From the NCBI RefSeq assembly GCF_900215335.1, contig NZ_OCMT01000003.1, positions 186,001 through 250,000 on the forward strand: 64,000 nt of DNA, in the 5' to 3' direction. A program made the translations under genes and the position numbers. Below, in pieces: positions 1-8,693 of this stretch. Position 1 is the first letter of the stretch. Every line of letters begins with the position of its first letter. The DNA is from Pedobacter xixiisoli (GTDB lineage Bacteria; Bacteroidota; Bacteroidia; Sphingobacteriales; Sphingobacteriaceae). The notes beneath the pieces are model-generated. The model ran no database searches. It was given only the letters and a program-made list of their open reading frames with translations, and had not been told where the DNA came from.

Positions 1-375
1 AAGAAGGTAACAACAGCAGTAAAAAAGTCAGTTTCCAGTTCTAACGGAAAAAAAGCTGCTACTGCACCAGTAGGAAGTAAAAAAATTACTTCCACGACTA
101 ATAGCGGTGCAACAGCAAATAAAACGCTAACGCCGCCTGGAAAGGGAAAAGGATCAGTCGCACCAAAAGATCGAGATCCAAAACGGGTGTATACAAAAAA
201 ACAAAGACAAGATTTACTGGATGAACAAGATGGAAAGTGCTTATCTTGTGGAGATAAAAAAACTGTTGACGAAGTGGATGGACATCACATAAAACGTCAT
301 GCCGATGGTGGGCAAACAACAAAAGCAAATGGAGCTGCCCTCTGTAAAGATTGTCATAAGAAAATACATAAGTAG
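1..375 (+). CDS. C-terminal part of an HNH-endonuclease polymorphic toxin (5' end outside window)
   Basis: The reading frame is open from base 1, so the true start lies to the left. The first ~60 residues are a Lys/Ser/Thr/Ala-rich linker. The last ~60 form a compact HNH/treble-clef nuclease: CxxC (CLSCG), a DGHHIKRHADGG core, and a CKDCHKKIH tail. A basic low-complexity linker followed by a small C-terminal HNH domain is the usual build of secreted polymorphic (RHS/WapA-like) toxins that cut DNA. The next gene begins 2 bp after the stop and encodes a DUF4262-type protein, which fits a toxin-immunity pair. The delivery domain cannot be seen. An isolated HNH gene is less likely, because the frame continues upstream without a start near the domain. 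Confidence 0.75.
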   Translation, partial: KKVTTAVKKSVSSSNGKKAATAPVGSKKITSTTNSGATANKTLTPPGKGKGSVAPKDRDPKRVYTKKQRQDLLDEQDGKCLSCGDKKTVDEVDGHHIKRHADGGQTTKANGAALCKDCHKKIHK

Positions 376-377
376 AA

Positions 378-1103
378 ATGGAAAAAGAAGCATTGTTAAA
401 AATTATTCGAAATAATATTCAGGGACATGGTTATCACTTGAATATTGTAAGTAGTCCCACCGAACCAAGATATGCTTATTCAATAGGCTTTCATGAAAAA
501 TTCGGATTTGAGCTAATCTTTGCGGGCGGTCTTTATTATTTAGAGCAGGATCTGTTCACGATATTTGATAACATTAAATCACAAATTGAAGGTTCCATAA
601 CTGAACTTGGGTCTGCAAATTTTGAAACTGACTTAGGTACATTTAGCCTTCAAAATGTTGATACTTCTTGGTCAAAAATAATGGGACTTGGAGCCTTTGA
701 TTACTATCAAAATAAAGATATCGTCTTTTTTCAAGTTCTGCCTGATGAGGAACATCACACATTGGAAATACCAGATATGTCAATTGTGCGATCTCACGAC
801 ACTGCTCCGATTTGGAAGTGGCTTGATAAAGAATGGGATTTACCAGTTCCAATTGGCGCAACTGTTGCTACTAATATTGAGGTATTATTTGGGGATGCAG
901 TTACAGAATTAATGCGTTGGGAGGAAGACGAATGGGAAATGTTCTCTATTCCAGGTCCAGATGTTGAGGAAGAGGCGACACGCATAGTGTCCATAGCCAC
1001 CCTAATCAGTATAGACCCCACTTTAAATTCGACGATAACTATTGAGGTTGGAAAAGGTCTGTGGAGGGAAGATAGGGATTCTGAGTGGCAAAATTGGGGC
1101 TAG
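378..1103 (+). CDS. DUF4262-domain protein, putative immunity protein for the HNH toxin
   Basis: 241 residues, acidic, no signal peptide, so probably cytoplasmic. The N-terminal half resembles DUF4262: an I-x-x-x-G segment, then a YSIGFHEKFGFELIFAGG stretch, with acidic patches later. DUF4262 proteins are often found next to polymorphic toxins and in immunity gene clusters. The ATG is 2 bp after the toxin stop, so the genes are almost certainly cotranscribed. The immunity role is inferred from position and acidity; no interaction residues can be named. Confidence 0.6.
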   Translation: MEKEALLKIIRNNIQGHGYHLNIVSSPTEPRYAYSIGFHEKFGFELIFAGGLYYLEQDLFTIFDNIKSQIEGSITELGSANFETDLGTFSLQNVDTSWSKIMGLGAFDYYQNKDIVFFQVLPDEEHHTLEIPDMSIVRSHDTAPIWKWLDKEWDLPVPIGATVATNIEVLFGDAVTELMRWEEDEWEMFSIPGPDVEEEATRIVSIATLISIDPTLNSTITIEVGKGLWREDRDSEWQNWG

Positions 1104-1135
1104 TTATTATACTAGATTATCGTGATTCTAACAGC

Positions 1136-1648
1136 ATGAAAAAATCAATTTGTACCCTCTCACTTTATTTGATGTGCATTAGTTGCACATCAAATAATAG
1201 CTCCTTAGATTTAAAAGAAACAACTATTGCAAAGGATACTTTACAACATGAAGAGATTTTGAAAGATATGGACTACCCTCGTTCAAAAAATGTTAAAGCT
1301 GTTCAACTAAACTATTATAATGCTGATCAGCAGAAAGTCGCTGGTCTACAAAAGAACGATACTTTTATTCTTGGGATCACTTACAACGGCAAAAAGTTCC
1401 AACAATTAGCTAAATCAAATAAGATTTATCTGGAACCAGAGACAAAAAATTTTAAGATATTAAAAAGCCTTCCGGATAATAGGTATAAAATTTTTGTCGA
1501 GCCTTCCGCCGACACTTTAATATTTGACATACAGATATCATCAGATAAGTTCGTGTTCAATTCTTATTATTTAGACAACAACAGACAGATCCAGTATAAA
1601 ATTGTCGATAAGATCGGTTTGTGTAAAAAAATAGAAGTCGTGGATTGA
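1136..1648 (+). CDS. Small predicted lipoprotein of unknown function
   Basis: About 170 residues. I chose the ATG at 1136 because it gives a lipoprotein signal: a charged MKKS start, a short hydrophobic stretch and a lipobox ending in Cys (MCISC), followed by the SNNSS spacer common after lipidated Cys in Bacteroidota. An upstream in-frame start at 1085 would overlap the DUF4262 gene and put a tail before the signal. The mature part has no domain I recognise. It lies 32 bp after the putative immunity gene and before a hairpin terminator, so it may be the last gene of the toxin transcript and possibly a periplasmic immunity or adaptor protein. Confidence 0.6.
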   Translation: MKKSICTLSLYLMCISCTSNNSSLDLKETTIAKDTLQHEEILKDMDYPRSKNVKAVQLNYYNADQQKVAGLQKNDTFILGITYNGKKFQQLAKSNKIYLEPETKNFKILKSLPDNRYKIFVEPSADTLIFDIQISSDKFVFNSYYLDNNRQIQYKIVDKIGLCKKIEVVD

Positions 1649-1678
1649 TCATAAATAATTAAGCCCACTACTTAGCGA

Positions 1679-1710
1679 GTAAGCCCCGTTCGATGAACGG
1701 GGCTTACTTT
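1679..1710. terminator. Bidirectional intrinsic terminator
   Basis: Near-perfect hairpin GTAAGCCCCGTTC / GAACGGGGCTTAC around a two-to-four base loop, followed by a T run on the plus strand. It lies between converging genes (lipoprotein ending at 1648, minus-strand gene ending at 1723) and can serve both. Confidence 0.85.
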
Positions 1711-1722
1711 TTTTAATTGACT

Positions 1723-2016
1723 TTACTTGTCTTTACCGATCAATTTAAGTTTAGAACTCAGGTCGGTTAGTCCGGCCTTTTCGAGGCATTCTTGTGCAAT
1801 AGTCTTCAACTCGACCAGGGCATCTTCTGGAATACTCGCGAGAATTCCACCATCCTTTTCATCATCTTTTCCACTGAGTCCACGCTCGATCACACTGCTC
1901 AACAGCAGTACACTTTTTCGCGAAATCCTTAAGTCAATTTTCACCGCTTCCATCATGCCAGGTATGAGCAAAATCATGTCATACATCTGGCCCACTAAAC
2001 TTGTTGCCATCTTCAC
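1723..2016 (-). CDS. Hypothetical 97-residue protein
   Basis: Reads MKMATSLVGQMYDMILL at the start; translation could also begin at the second Met, two codons in. It is predicted helical and soluble, with alternating hydrophobic heptads and a Lys-rich end. No family recognised. It ends 13 bp from the shared terminator at 1679-1710 and converges on the lipoprotein gene. Coding potential is supported by clean length and amino-acid make-up; the opposite-strand frame is the weaker choice. Confidence 0.5.
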   Translation of the reverse strand: MKMATSLVGQMYDMILLIPGMMEAVKIDLRISRKSVLLLSSVIERGLSGKDDEKDGGILASIPEDALVELKTIAQECLEKAGLTDLSSKLKLIGKDK

Positions 2017-2303
2017 ATTACAATTAAATAAAACTTATGATTAATTGATACAAAGGTAGTTCGGATCGTCTGGATTTTCCTGTCTATAATAACAACAGCA
2101 TAGGCAAATGCCGCACCACCTCTGTAATTTTGTTCAAGGCTCGATGATATATGAGGTCAGATCAACGGCACAACAGAAATCTTGAATTATTATTGAACTC
2201 ATCGTTTTGAGAAAATAAATCTCCAATAGTAAAAAGAGATCTCCCGTTTATTTTTTAGAAGTCTGGACCAATGAATAGGACTTCTTTACAGTTTCCCTGC
2301 TTC

Positions 2304-2376
2304 TGCCGGAAACGGCAAGATGTCTAATTGTAATACAATTATATCTTGCCCCCTTTTACTCGGAACTCGTAGGGGG
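2304..2376. other. Candidate oriT / mobilization control region: three inverted repeats ahead of the mob genes
   Basis: The stretch 2017-2473 has no convincing gene. In it are three inverted repeats in a row: TGCCG-gaaa-CGGCA (2304-2317), TAATTGTA-a-TACAATTA (2325-2341), and CCCCC...GGGGG (2349-2353 with 2372-2376). TTTGGAC also occurs twice just downstream (near 2393 and 2413). Origins of transfer of Bacteroidota mobilizable elements typically lie directly upstream of the relaxosome genes and are rich in such repeats. The nick site cannot be placed by eye. Confidence 0.4.
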
Positions 2377-2473
2377 ATTTTCTGGGAGACACTTTGGACT
2401 GTTTTTGACTGCTTTGGACCAAGGGCCTATTTAGGTAAGATTATAGGATTTGTGGATGTGAAAAGGAAAAGTA

Positions 2474-2866
2474 ATGGAAGAAAAAAAGACCGCAAAAAGA
2501 ACTCGGATTGTCACGTTAAGGCTGACCCCGGACGAGTTCGTAAAGATCGAAAAAAAAGTTGGCGAGACCACCTTCAGAAAGCTCAGTGAGTATGTAAGGG
2601 CAGTCCTCTTTGGGGGCAAAATTGTAGGGGTATACCGCAACAGATCTATCGATGACCTGATCGCAGAACTGGCGATGCTGCGACAGGAGATCAACCGTAT
2701 TGGCGTGAACTTCAACCAGTCGGTAAAAAAGCTCCATGTACTACAGAACGAACCCGAATTTAAGAGATGGTTACTGGTCCACGAGCTGGAGAAAAAGACC
2801 ATGGTCAACAAACTGGATGAGATCAAAAAATACATCCGTAAGATCGCTGAATTATGGTTGCGGTGA
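2474..2866 (+). CDS. mobA: Relaxosome accessory protein (MobA/MobC-like mobilization protein)
   Basis: 130 residues. The N-terminal part (about 10-55) looks like a ribbon-helix-helix DNA-binding fold: a basic RTRIVTLRLTPDEF strand followed by two helices. The C-terminal half has the LRQEINRIGVNFNQSVK segment typical of bacterial mobilization proteins that sit at oriT and help the relaxase. It overlaps the relaxase gene by 13 bp, showing translational coupling. The symbol follows Bacteroidota conjugative-element usage, in which MobA is the accessory protein. Role: oriT recognition within the relaxosome. Confidence 0.75.
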   Translation: MEEKKTAKRTRIVTLRLTPDEFVKIEKKVGETTFRKLSEYVRAVLFGGKIVGVYRNRSIDDLIAELAMLRQEINRIGVNFNQSVKKLHVLQNEPEFKRWLLVHELEKKTMVNKLDEIKKYIRKIAELWLR

Positions 2867-4143
2867 TCAAGACTGGATACTCGATACACCGGATAATGAA
2901 CTACAATGAGATTAAGGTCCGTGAAGGGGTTGCCAGGTGCATCGGAGCAGGAAATTATCCGATCGATCCGGAGTATATGGGCTTTGACAAAAAGCTCAAT
3001 TTCCTCCGTGATCAGTTGGAACTGAACTTACGTTCCAAGCGTACCAGCGTTCATATTTCGCTCAACTTTGATCCTTCTGAAAGCAATCTTTCGGAAGAAA
3101 AACTGGTGCAGATCGCCGATGGATACATGGACAAGATCGGCTTCGGAAACCAACCGTATCTGATCTACCAGCATTTCGATGCAGGTCATCCCCATCTGCA
3201 TATCGTATCGATCAACATCCAGCGCGATGCGACACGTATTAATATGACCAATATCGCCAAACTCAAATCTGAACCCGCGAGAAAGGAGCTGGAAAAGGAT
3301 TTCGGACTTGTCCGCGCCGAAGACCATTGCATGGAACTGGCCTACCGGCCAGAACCCATTGATCTTACTGCAGTTGAATATGGAAGGCTGGAAACCAAGA
3401 AAGCGATCCAGAATGTGCTTGAACATGTGCTCGAACAGTATAACTACACTAGCCTACCCGAACTTAACGCCCTGCTCGGAAGGTATAATATTTCGGCGTA
3501 TATCGGTGAAGAGGGATCACGCGTGCATGCACACCAGGGTTTACTTTTTCGAATAATCGACACCAATGGAAAGCCTATCGGCATTCCCATCAAGGCAAGT
3601 GCCTTTTATAACCGTCCGACTTTGAAAAAGCTGCGGGAGAATTTTGATCGGGGAACTGTAAAACGCATGCCGTATCGCACCCGCTTAAAGGCAACGATTG
3701 ATAGGGTTTTGGCCGACGGACAGCTCCCACTTGGGGCTTTCGTCGAACAGATATCCCAAAAGGGTATCGATGTCGTTTTTAGGATGAACGATGAGGAATT
3801 CATTTTTGGCGTCACCTATGTAGATCACGTTTCGAAATGTGTCTTTAATGGCAGCGCATTGGGAAAAAACTATAGTGCCAAGGCTATCCAGGAAAGGTGT
3901 GTTCCAAGCGCGGGCAGATCGACTGGCAAGGCACAACAAACAGTTGTCCGGGAGAGTATGGGAAACCAGGCAACAGTCAAACAAAACACCTACAGTTTCA
4001 TCCCAGGCTTAGACCCTTATTGGAAGGGCAGATCATTTATGCACGAACTGGTCCACAATCTCACACAGTTCGAGAATACCACCGAATACATCCCCTATGA
4101 ATTTAGCATGAACAAAAAGAAAAAAAGAAAGAAAAGAAAATAG
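2854..4143 (+). CDS. mobB: Relaxase / mobilization nuclease
   Basis: 429 residues. The N-terminus has the family pattern G-x-S-I-x-x-x-x-x-YNE. The metal-binding motif HFDAGHPHLH is at residues 107-116, giving the three-His cluster of the Mob relaxase family. The protein would nick one strand at oriT, stay attached to the 5' end, and pilot the DNA to the coupling protein. The C-terminus is extremely basic (a run of Lys/Arg), suitable for DNA binding or as a transport tail. It overlaps mobA by 13 bp, and the coupling-protein gene follows after 24 bp. Which Tyr is catalytic is not certain from the sequence alone. Confidence 0.88.
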   Translation: MVAVIKTGYSIHRIMNYNEIKVREGVARCIGAGNYPIDPEYMGFDKKLNFLRDQLELNLRSKRTSVHISLNFDPSESNLSEEKLVQIADGYMDKIGFGNQPYLIYQHFDAGHPHLHIVSINIQRDATRINMTNIAKLKSEPARKELEKDFGLVRAEDHCMELAYRPEPIDLTAVEYGRLETKKAIQNVLEHVLEQYNYTSLPELNALLGRYNISAYIGEEGSRVHAHQGLLFRIIDTNGKPIGIPIKASAFYNRPTLKKLRENFDRGTVKRMPYRTRLKATIDRVLADGQLPLGAFVEQISQKGIDVVFRMNDEEFIFGVTYVDHVSKCVFNGSALGKNYSAKAIQERCVPSAGRSTGKAQQTVVRESMGNQATVKQNTYSFIPGLDPYWKGRSFMHELVHNLTQFENTTEYIPYEFSMNKKKKRKKRK

Positions 4144-4167
4144 TTCGTTCACTAAAATTTAGATGTT

Positions 4168-6150
4168 ATGGTACAGAGTTCTGAGAACCAACAGGCGCTG
4201 GGCAAGATCATTGATATGACAAGGCTCATCGCTGTGGTCATTTTGCTGCTCCATTTTTACTATTTCTGCTATGCAGCGTTTAGACAATGGGGATTGACAC
4301 TGGAGTTCACCGATCGATTGATGGGAAATGTCCGGAACACCGGACTGTTTGGTTCGTTCCTACGATCCAAATTGATTGCCCTGGTATTCCTTGTGATCTC
4401 ACTGATGGGCGTCCGTGGAAAGAAGGATGAAAAGTTAAGCTACAAAACGGCATTCTCCTACCTTATCTGCGGCCTTGTAATTTACTTTTCAAGTGCCCTC
4501 GTCCTTTATTCGCCAATGGAAAATTCTTCCATTACGATTGTCTACATATCAGTGACCACTGGTGGCTTCCTGCTGATTTTGTCCGGTGGAACATTATTGA
4601 CCAGGATCATAAAGGACAAGTTCGGGGATGACATTTTCAACAAGGAAAATGAGACCTTTCCACAGGAGGAAAGACTGCTGGAGAACGAGTACTCGGTCAA
4701 CCTTCCAGCATATTATTATCTGAAAAAAAAGAAGCGTAAAAGTTGGATTAATCTGACAAACGTTTTTAGGTCCATACTCGTTTGCGGAACGCCTGGATCT
4801 GGAAAATCTTATTTCGTTATCCGGCATATCATTACCCAGCATATTAGGAAGGGCTTCACGATGTTTGTGTATGATTTCAAGTTTGATGATCTTACTAAGA
4901 TCGCATATAACACTTGGCTGAAAAGCAAGTCCGCTTACAAAAAGGTCCCAAAATTTTTCTATATCAATTTCGACGACCTCAATCGGAGCCACCGCTGTAA
5001 TGCCCTTGATCCTTCGGCGATGACCGATATTACCGATGCTTCTGAAAGCGCTCGAACTATTCTTTTAGGTCTTAACAAAGAGTGGATAAAACGAACTGGG
5101 GATTTTTTTGTCGAGTCACCAATCAACTTCCTGACTGCCATCATCTGGTACCTGCGCAAGTATAACAACGGACAGTTCTGTACACTGCCTCATGTGATCG
5201 AACTTATGCAGGTGGATTACGATAGCCTTTTTACCTTGCTAAGGACGGAGCAGGAGATCGAAGTGTTGGTTAATCCCTTTGTCAATGCCTACCTCAACGA
5301 TGTGATGGAACAGCTGGAGGGACAGATCGCATCGGCAAAGGTGGCGATGGCGCGATTGGCTTCTCCCCAACTATATTATGTGCTTTCAGGGTCCGACTTT
5401 ACGCTGGACCTGAATAATCCCGACGATCCGAAGATTATCTGTATGGGAAATAATCCACAGAAGATCCAGACCTATGGTGCGGTACTTTCCCTATACGTCA
5501 ACCGCTTGGTGAAACTTGTGAACCAGAAGGGAAAACTTAAATCCTCACTGATCTTCGACGAGTTCCCGACGATCTATCTCAGCGGCATTGATGCCCTGAT
5601 CGCAACAGCGCGAAGCAATCTGGTTTCCACTTGCCTGGGGATACAGGATTTCAGCCAATTGGTGAAAGACTATGGTCGTGAGTTGGCAGATGTGATCGTC
5701 AACATCGTCGGCAATATTATTAGCGGTCAGGTTGTGGGAAATACCGCAAAATCCCTTTCGGAACGTTTTGGAAAGATCATGCAGGACCGTACAAGTTACT
5801 CCATTAACCGTCAGGATGTTTCTATCAGCAAGAGCAAACAGTTGGATAGTGCTATCCCACCATCGAAGATAGCCAGTCTCAGCAGCGGTGAATTTGTCGG
5901 AATGGTCGCCGATAATCCAACGGATAAGATAGATCTCAAACTTTTCCATTGTGAGATTGTCAATGATCACAAGGCACTTAAGGCCGAAGAGGATTCCTAC
6001 CGGGAACTACCGGAGGTAAGAAAGGTAGATGGAACCATGGTACTGAACAATTTTATGCAGATAAAACAGGATATCCAGAACATTATCCATTCTGAAATGG
6101 AACGTTTGCTCAATGACCCGGCTAAACGACATCTGGTGATACAGAAATAG
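4168..6150 (+). CDS. mobC: VirD4/TraG-type coupling ATPase
   Basis: 660 residues. Hydrophobic segments lie near residues 20-37, 67-82, 93-114 and 122-142, followed by a cytoplasmic ATPase. Walker A is GTPGSGKS (207-214) and Walker B lies in SSLIFDEFPTIY. This fits a type IV coupling protein that receives the relaxase-DNA complex and feeds it to a mating channel. It is the third gene of the mob operon, which ends in the terminator at 6179-6209. No mating-pair-formation (tra) genes are present in this window, so the channel may come from genes to the left or from another element. Confidence 0.85.
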   Translation: MVQSSENQQALGKIIDMTRLIAVVILLLHFYYFCYAAFRQWGLTLEFTDRLMGNVRNTGLFGSFLRSKLIALVFLVISLMGVRGKKDEKLSYKTAFSYLICGLVIYFSSALVLYSPMENSSITIVYISVTTGGFLLILSGGTLLTRIIKDKFGDDIFNKENETFPQEERLLENEYSVNLPAYYYLKKKKRKSWINLTNVFRSILVCGTPGSGKSYFVIRHIITQHIRKGFTMFVYDFKFDDLTKIAYNTWLKSKSAYKKVPKFFYINFDDLNRSHRCNALDPSAMTDITDASESARTILLGLNKEWIKRTGDFFVESPINFLTAIIWYLRKYNNGQFCTLPHVIELMQVDYDSLFTLLRTEQEIEVLVNPFVNAYLNDVMEQLEGQIASAKVAMARLASPQLYYVLSGSDFTLDLNNPDDPKIICMGNNPQKIQTYGAVLSLYVNRLVKLVNQKGKLKSSLIFDEFPTIYLSGIDALIATARSNLVSTCLGIQDFSQLVKDYGRELADVIVNIVGNIISGQVVGNTAKSLSERFGKIMQDRTSYSINRQDVSISKSKQLDSAIPPSKIASLSSGEFVGMVADNPTDKIDLKLFHCEIVNDHKALKAEEDSYRELPEVRKVDGTMVLNNFMQIKQDIQNIIHSEMERLLNDPAKRHLVIQK

Positions 6151-6178
6151 CGGTTTAGGTATGGAGATTTTTCCCTGG

Positions 6179-6209
6179 TCCTTCTGATTTTTTGGAAGGA
6201 CTTTTTTTT
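6179..6209 (+). terminator. Intrinsic terminator of the mob operon
   Basis: Stem GTCCTTC / GAAGGAC (6179-6185 and 6195-6201) with a T-rich loop, then eight Ts. It begins 29 bp after the coupling-protein stop. Confidence 0.85.
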
Positions 6210-6508
6210 GTGCTCGCCCCTCACTGAACTGGTAATGACCTTATACTACTGCTAGACTCCAGGATCGTGGAAGACAACTGGAAATTCCCCCAAAAAAACA
6301 GACAAAAGCGCAGCAAAGGTCGTGCACAGGCCTGCATGGGGGGCGCATAATGGCTTCGCCACCCCACAAGGGGGACTTATAGCCCCCCATTTGCCCTGCA
6401 CACGGAACCATTCGCTTTCTTTTTTTCTGTTTTTTCTTTTGGGAAAATTTCGCGGAAAAGGCAGGGGAAGGAAGGGCAACAGTGCATTAACAATCAAAAT
6501 TTGAAGTC
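6210..6508. other. Non-coding spacer before the DUF932 / PRTRC run
   Basis: About 300 bp with no credible gene. It holds C- and G-rich runs (CACCCCACAAGGGGG near 6360; CCCCCC near 6381) and a pyrimidine-rich tract around 6410-6440. The short frames on both strands have odd composition (Pro/Arg/Phe runs) and I do not accept them. It probably holds the promoter of the downstream run, but no clear TAnnTTTG box was seen. Confidence 0.5.
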
Positions 6509-7552
6509 ATGGGACACAATTTGAGCAAAAACAGCAAAACAGGTAATTACAGCTTTTTCAGCGTGAAGGAAAAGGCATGGCATGGTTTGGGGCAGGTCGT
6601 ACAGCACTACCCCACCAGTGCCGAAGCGATCAGGTTAGCGGGGCTGGATTACGAGGTAGGGAAACTTCCGAACACGCACATTCTTCCGAGCGGCAACAGC
6701 ATTCTATCGGACTCCAGTTTTTACACGTATCGTGCGGATACGGAGGAAATACTTGGGAGTAGTGTCGGCAGGGATTACCAGATCGTACAGAACTCCGAAG
6801 CGTTCGCATTCTTCGATGCCATCGTTGGGGGTGGTGAAGGGATCATGTACGAAACAGCAGGGGCGTTGGGCAACGGGGGACGTATCTTCATTACCGCTAA
6901 ACTTCCTGACTATATCCGTGTCGGGAACGGGGATGATGTGACCGAAAAGTATATCTTCCTGACCACCTCGCATGACGGTTCGGGAAGCATTACGGCGGCA
7001 TTTACACCCATCCGTATCGTATGCCAGAATACCCTCAACGCATCGTTGCGCAATATGTCGAATGTGGTACGCATCCGACATACCTCTGGAGCAAAGGACC
7101 GATTGAAGGAAGTGCACAAAGTGATGGGCATTGCCAACACTCTAAGCACACAGTTGGAAGGAATTTTCAACCAATGGGCAACCGTAAAGATTACAGATGA
7201 ACAGGTGAAAAAGTTGATCCAGTTGGCAATGTGTCCCAACAAGGAAACCTTGAAGTTGATCCATAGCGGTAATGATGAGGATATGTCAGCGATATTCCGC
7301 AATACCGTGGAGGACGCATTTGCCTATGCAATGATGTCCGACACCCAACAGATGGAGACGACCAAGGGCACGGTGTTCGGTGCCTACAATGCCGTTACTG
7401 GTTACTTCCAGAATGTACGCAAGTTCAAGGATGATGAGGAAAAGGTGAAGAACATCATTTTGGGCGGTACGGCACAGACCAAGGCACAGAAGGCATTCGA
7501 TCTATGCACGGACTTCGCCAAGGGCGGAGCGGATATTTTCAATTGGAGTTAA
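6509..7552 (+). CDS. DUF932 (phage/plasmid-like) protein
   Basis: 347 residues. The start (MGHNLSKNSKTGNYSFFSVKEKAWHGLG) and the AWHGLG, YRADTEEILG, VGRDYQIVQN and PIRIVCQNTLN segments match the DUF932 family, found widely on plasmids, conjugative elements and phages and often near PRTRC genes. The molecular activity is not known to me. It is the first gene of a long plus-strand run reaching 13134. The codon choice and higher GC match the mob operon rather than the chromosome to the right. Confidence 0.8.
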   Translation: MGHNLSKNSKTGNYSFFSVKEKAWHGLGQVVQHYPTSAEAIRLAGLDYEVGKLPNTHILPSGNSILSDSSFYTYRADTEEILGSSVGRDYQIVQNSEAFAFFDAIVGGGEGIMYETAGALGNGGRIFITAKLPDYIRVGNGDDVTEKYIFLTTSHDGSGSITAAFTPIRIVCQNTLNASLRNMSNVVRIRHTSGAKDRLKEVHKVMGIANTLSTQLEGIFNQWATVKITDEQVKKLIQLAMCPNKETLKLIHSGNDEDMSAIFRNTVEDAFAYAMMSDTQQMETTKGTVFGAYNAVTGYFQNVRKFKDDEEKVKNIILGGTAQTKAQKAFDLCTDFAKGGADIFNWS

Positions 7553-7560
7553 TAAATCCT

Positions 7561-7583
7561 GGGCGGCTGTTCAGCAGTCGCCC
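7561..7583 (+). other. Intercistronic hairpin
   Basis: GGGCGGCTG-ttcag-CAGTCGCCC forms a 9-bp stem with one G-U pair, 9 bp after the DUF932 stop and 16 bp before the next start. There is no T run, so it is more likely an mRNA processing or stability element than a terminator. Confidence 0.5.
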
Positions 7584-7598
7584 TCATTACCATACAGT

Positions 7599-7772
7599 AT
7601 GGAAGCAATAACTTATGTGGCAACGATCAAGCATGACGATGGAAAATTTAGGCTGACCGTGGTGTCCCTATCAGGTCGTAAGGGTGCCGTACGGCAGATA
7701 ACAGCCTGTGAGGGATGTCCAGAAAGTGCCATCGTAAAACTAAGAGTAAGAAGCATTAGGAAAATCCTTTGA
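7599..7772 (+). CDS. Small hypothetical protein (57 residues)
   Basis: Starts MEAITYVATIKHDDGKFRLT and has a CEGC pair (ITACEGCPES) in the second half. The gene ends two bases before the ATG of the next one, so it is well packed into the run. The beta-rich make-up suggests a small folded domain. No family recognised. It is short, and is supported mainly by tight spacing and sensible composition. Confidence 0.5.
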   Translation: MEAITYVATIKHDDGKFRLTVVSLSGRKGAVRQITACEGCPESAIVKLRVRSIRKIL

Positions 7773-7774
7773 CT

Positions 7775-8251
7775 ATGGGAAAGCCATTCACCTCCGAACG
7801 ATTGCAAAACATCCGCAGGATGCGCAGGGCAAGACGCTTGCACAAACAGCAACCGCTGTTTGCCTATGAAATGATGCGGACGGATTATCCTGGCTATCCC
7901 TATGAACTATTCCTTGATGATCTGCGGTACAGAAAGCCACGCAAAAAACGAACGCGAAAATCTGGATTGTGCAGATATGGCAGGTTCAACAGGATGCAAA
8001 GCCTGATCAGCCAGTACGGATGGACTGGAGATATTGAGCTTGCAAGACAGGCAAATAAGTTGCGGGAGAGAATGACAAAACCCTATCGGGTGCTTGCCAA
8101 GGTAGAGGATCATTACATCGAGCAGAATTTTTCTGCGTTGATCCCAATCGATAGTATCGAGGAACTGGTCAGGAAGTTGGCTGACTGCCAGAGCATGGAT
8201 CAGGCGAATAAGATTCTGCTCGAATTCCAAGCAAGTAATAACATGTACTAA
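7775..8251 (+). CDS. Hypothetical basic protein
   Basis: About 159 residues. The ATG at 7775 is preferred over an in-frame TTG two codons earlier. The first ~70 residues are highly basic (RRMRRARRLHK; RKPRKKRTRK), consistent with nucleic-acid binding. The C-terminal half is a mixed helical region. No catalytic motif. It sits between small unknown genes in the DUF932-PRTRC run, 13 bp before the next gene. Confidence 0.6.
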   Translation: MGKPFTSERLQNIRRMRRARRLHKQQPLFAYEMMRTDYPGYPYELFLDDLRYRKPRKKRTRKSGLCRYGRFNRMQSLISQYGWTGDIELARQANKLRERMTKPYRVLAKVEDHYIEQNFSALIPIDSIEELVRKLADCQSMDQANKILLEFQASNNMY

Positions 8252-8264
8252 AACAAAAAATATC

Positions 8265-8693
8265 ATGAAAACAATATATGAATTGAACAATGAACAAAGG
8301 GCACGTTTGCTCCTAGACCTTTTTCCAGAAATGAAACCGCTGATTATGGAAAAAATGGAACAAGTGGCAGCGTATTTCCTTAACAATGAAGAAGAAATGC
8401 TAGAAGGATGGAACAATCCCGTGATTATGTATCATGAATGGCGGTCGATCGTACGTGAGGTAGCCAAGGTGGTAGCCAAGAGTAAAAGGGGGATGTTACG
8501 GAACAATCGGCAGTTCTGCCTACTTGCTTTTCTTGGGTTTAGGGGGCTATATACCATACACTGCATCTTGGCGGTCGCCGCCCAAACAGAGAACCATAAA
8601 AAGTTCAGGGCTATTGCCCTTGCACTTTTTGAAGTTGAGGAGTGCTATGAAATAGTTGAAGTCAACAATACTGATAAAAATTTAAAGCCATGA
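8265..8693 (+). CDS. Hypothetical protein (142 residues)
   Basis: Predicted mainly helical, with no motif I can name. The stop overlaps the start of the next gene (ATGA at 8690-8693), showing translational coupling. Its place in the mobile-element run suggests an accessory role, but nothing in the sequence defines it. Confidence 0.6.
   Translation: MKTIYELNNEQRARLLLDLFPEMKPLIMEKMEQVAAYFLNNEEEMLEGWNNPVIMYHEWRSIVREVAKVVAKSKRGMLRNNRQFCLLAFLGFRGLYTIHCILAVAAQTENHKKFRAIALALFEVEECYEIVEVNNTDKNLKP

Noticed and set aside
6252..6504. Frames on both strands before DUF932
   Set aside because: Runs of Pro/Arg/Phe from C- and T-rich DNA, no upstream signal, mutually overlapping.
4168..6508. Full conjugative (tra) operon
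   Set aside because: Only mob-type genes are present; no VirB4/TraG-ATPase or pilus genes within the window.
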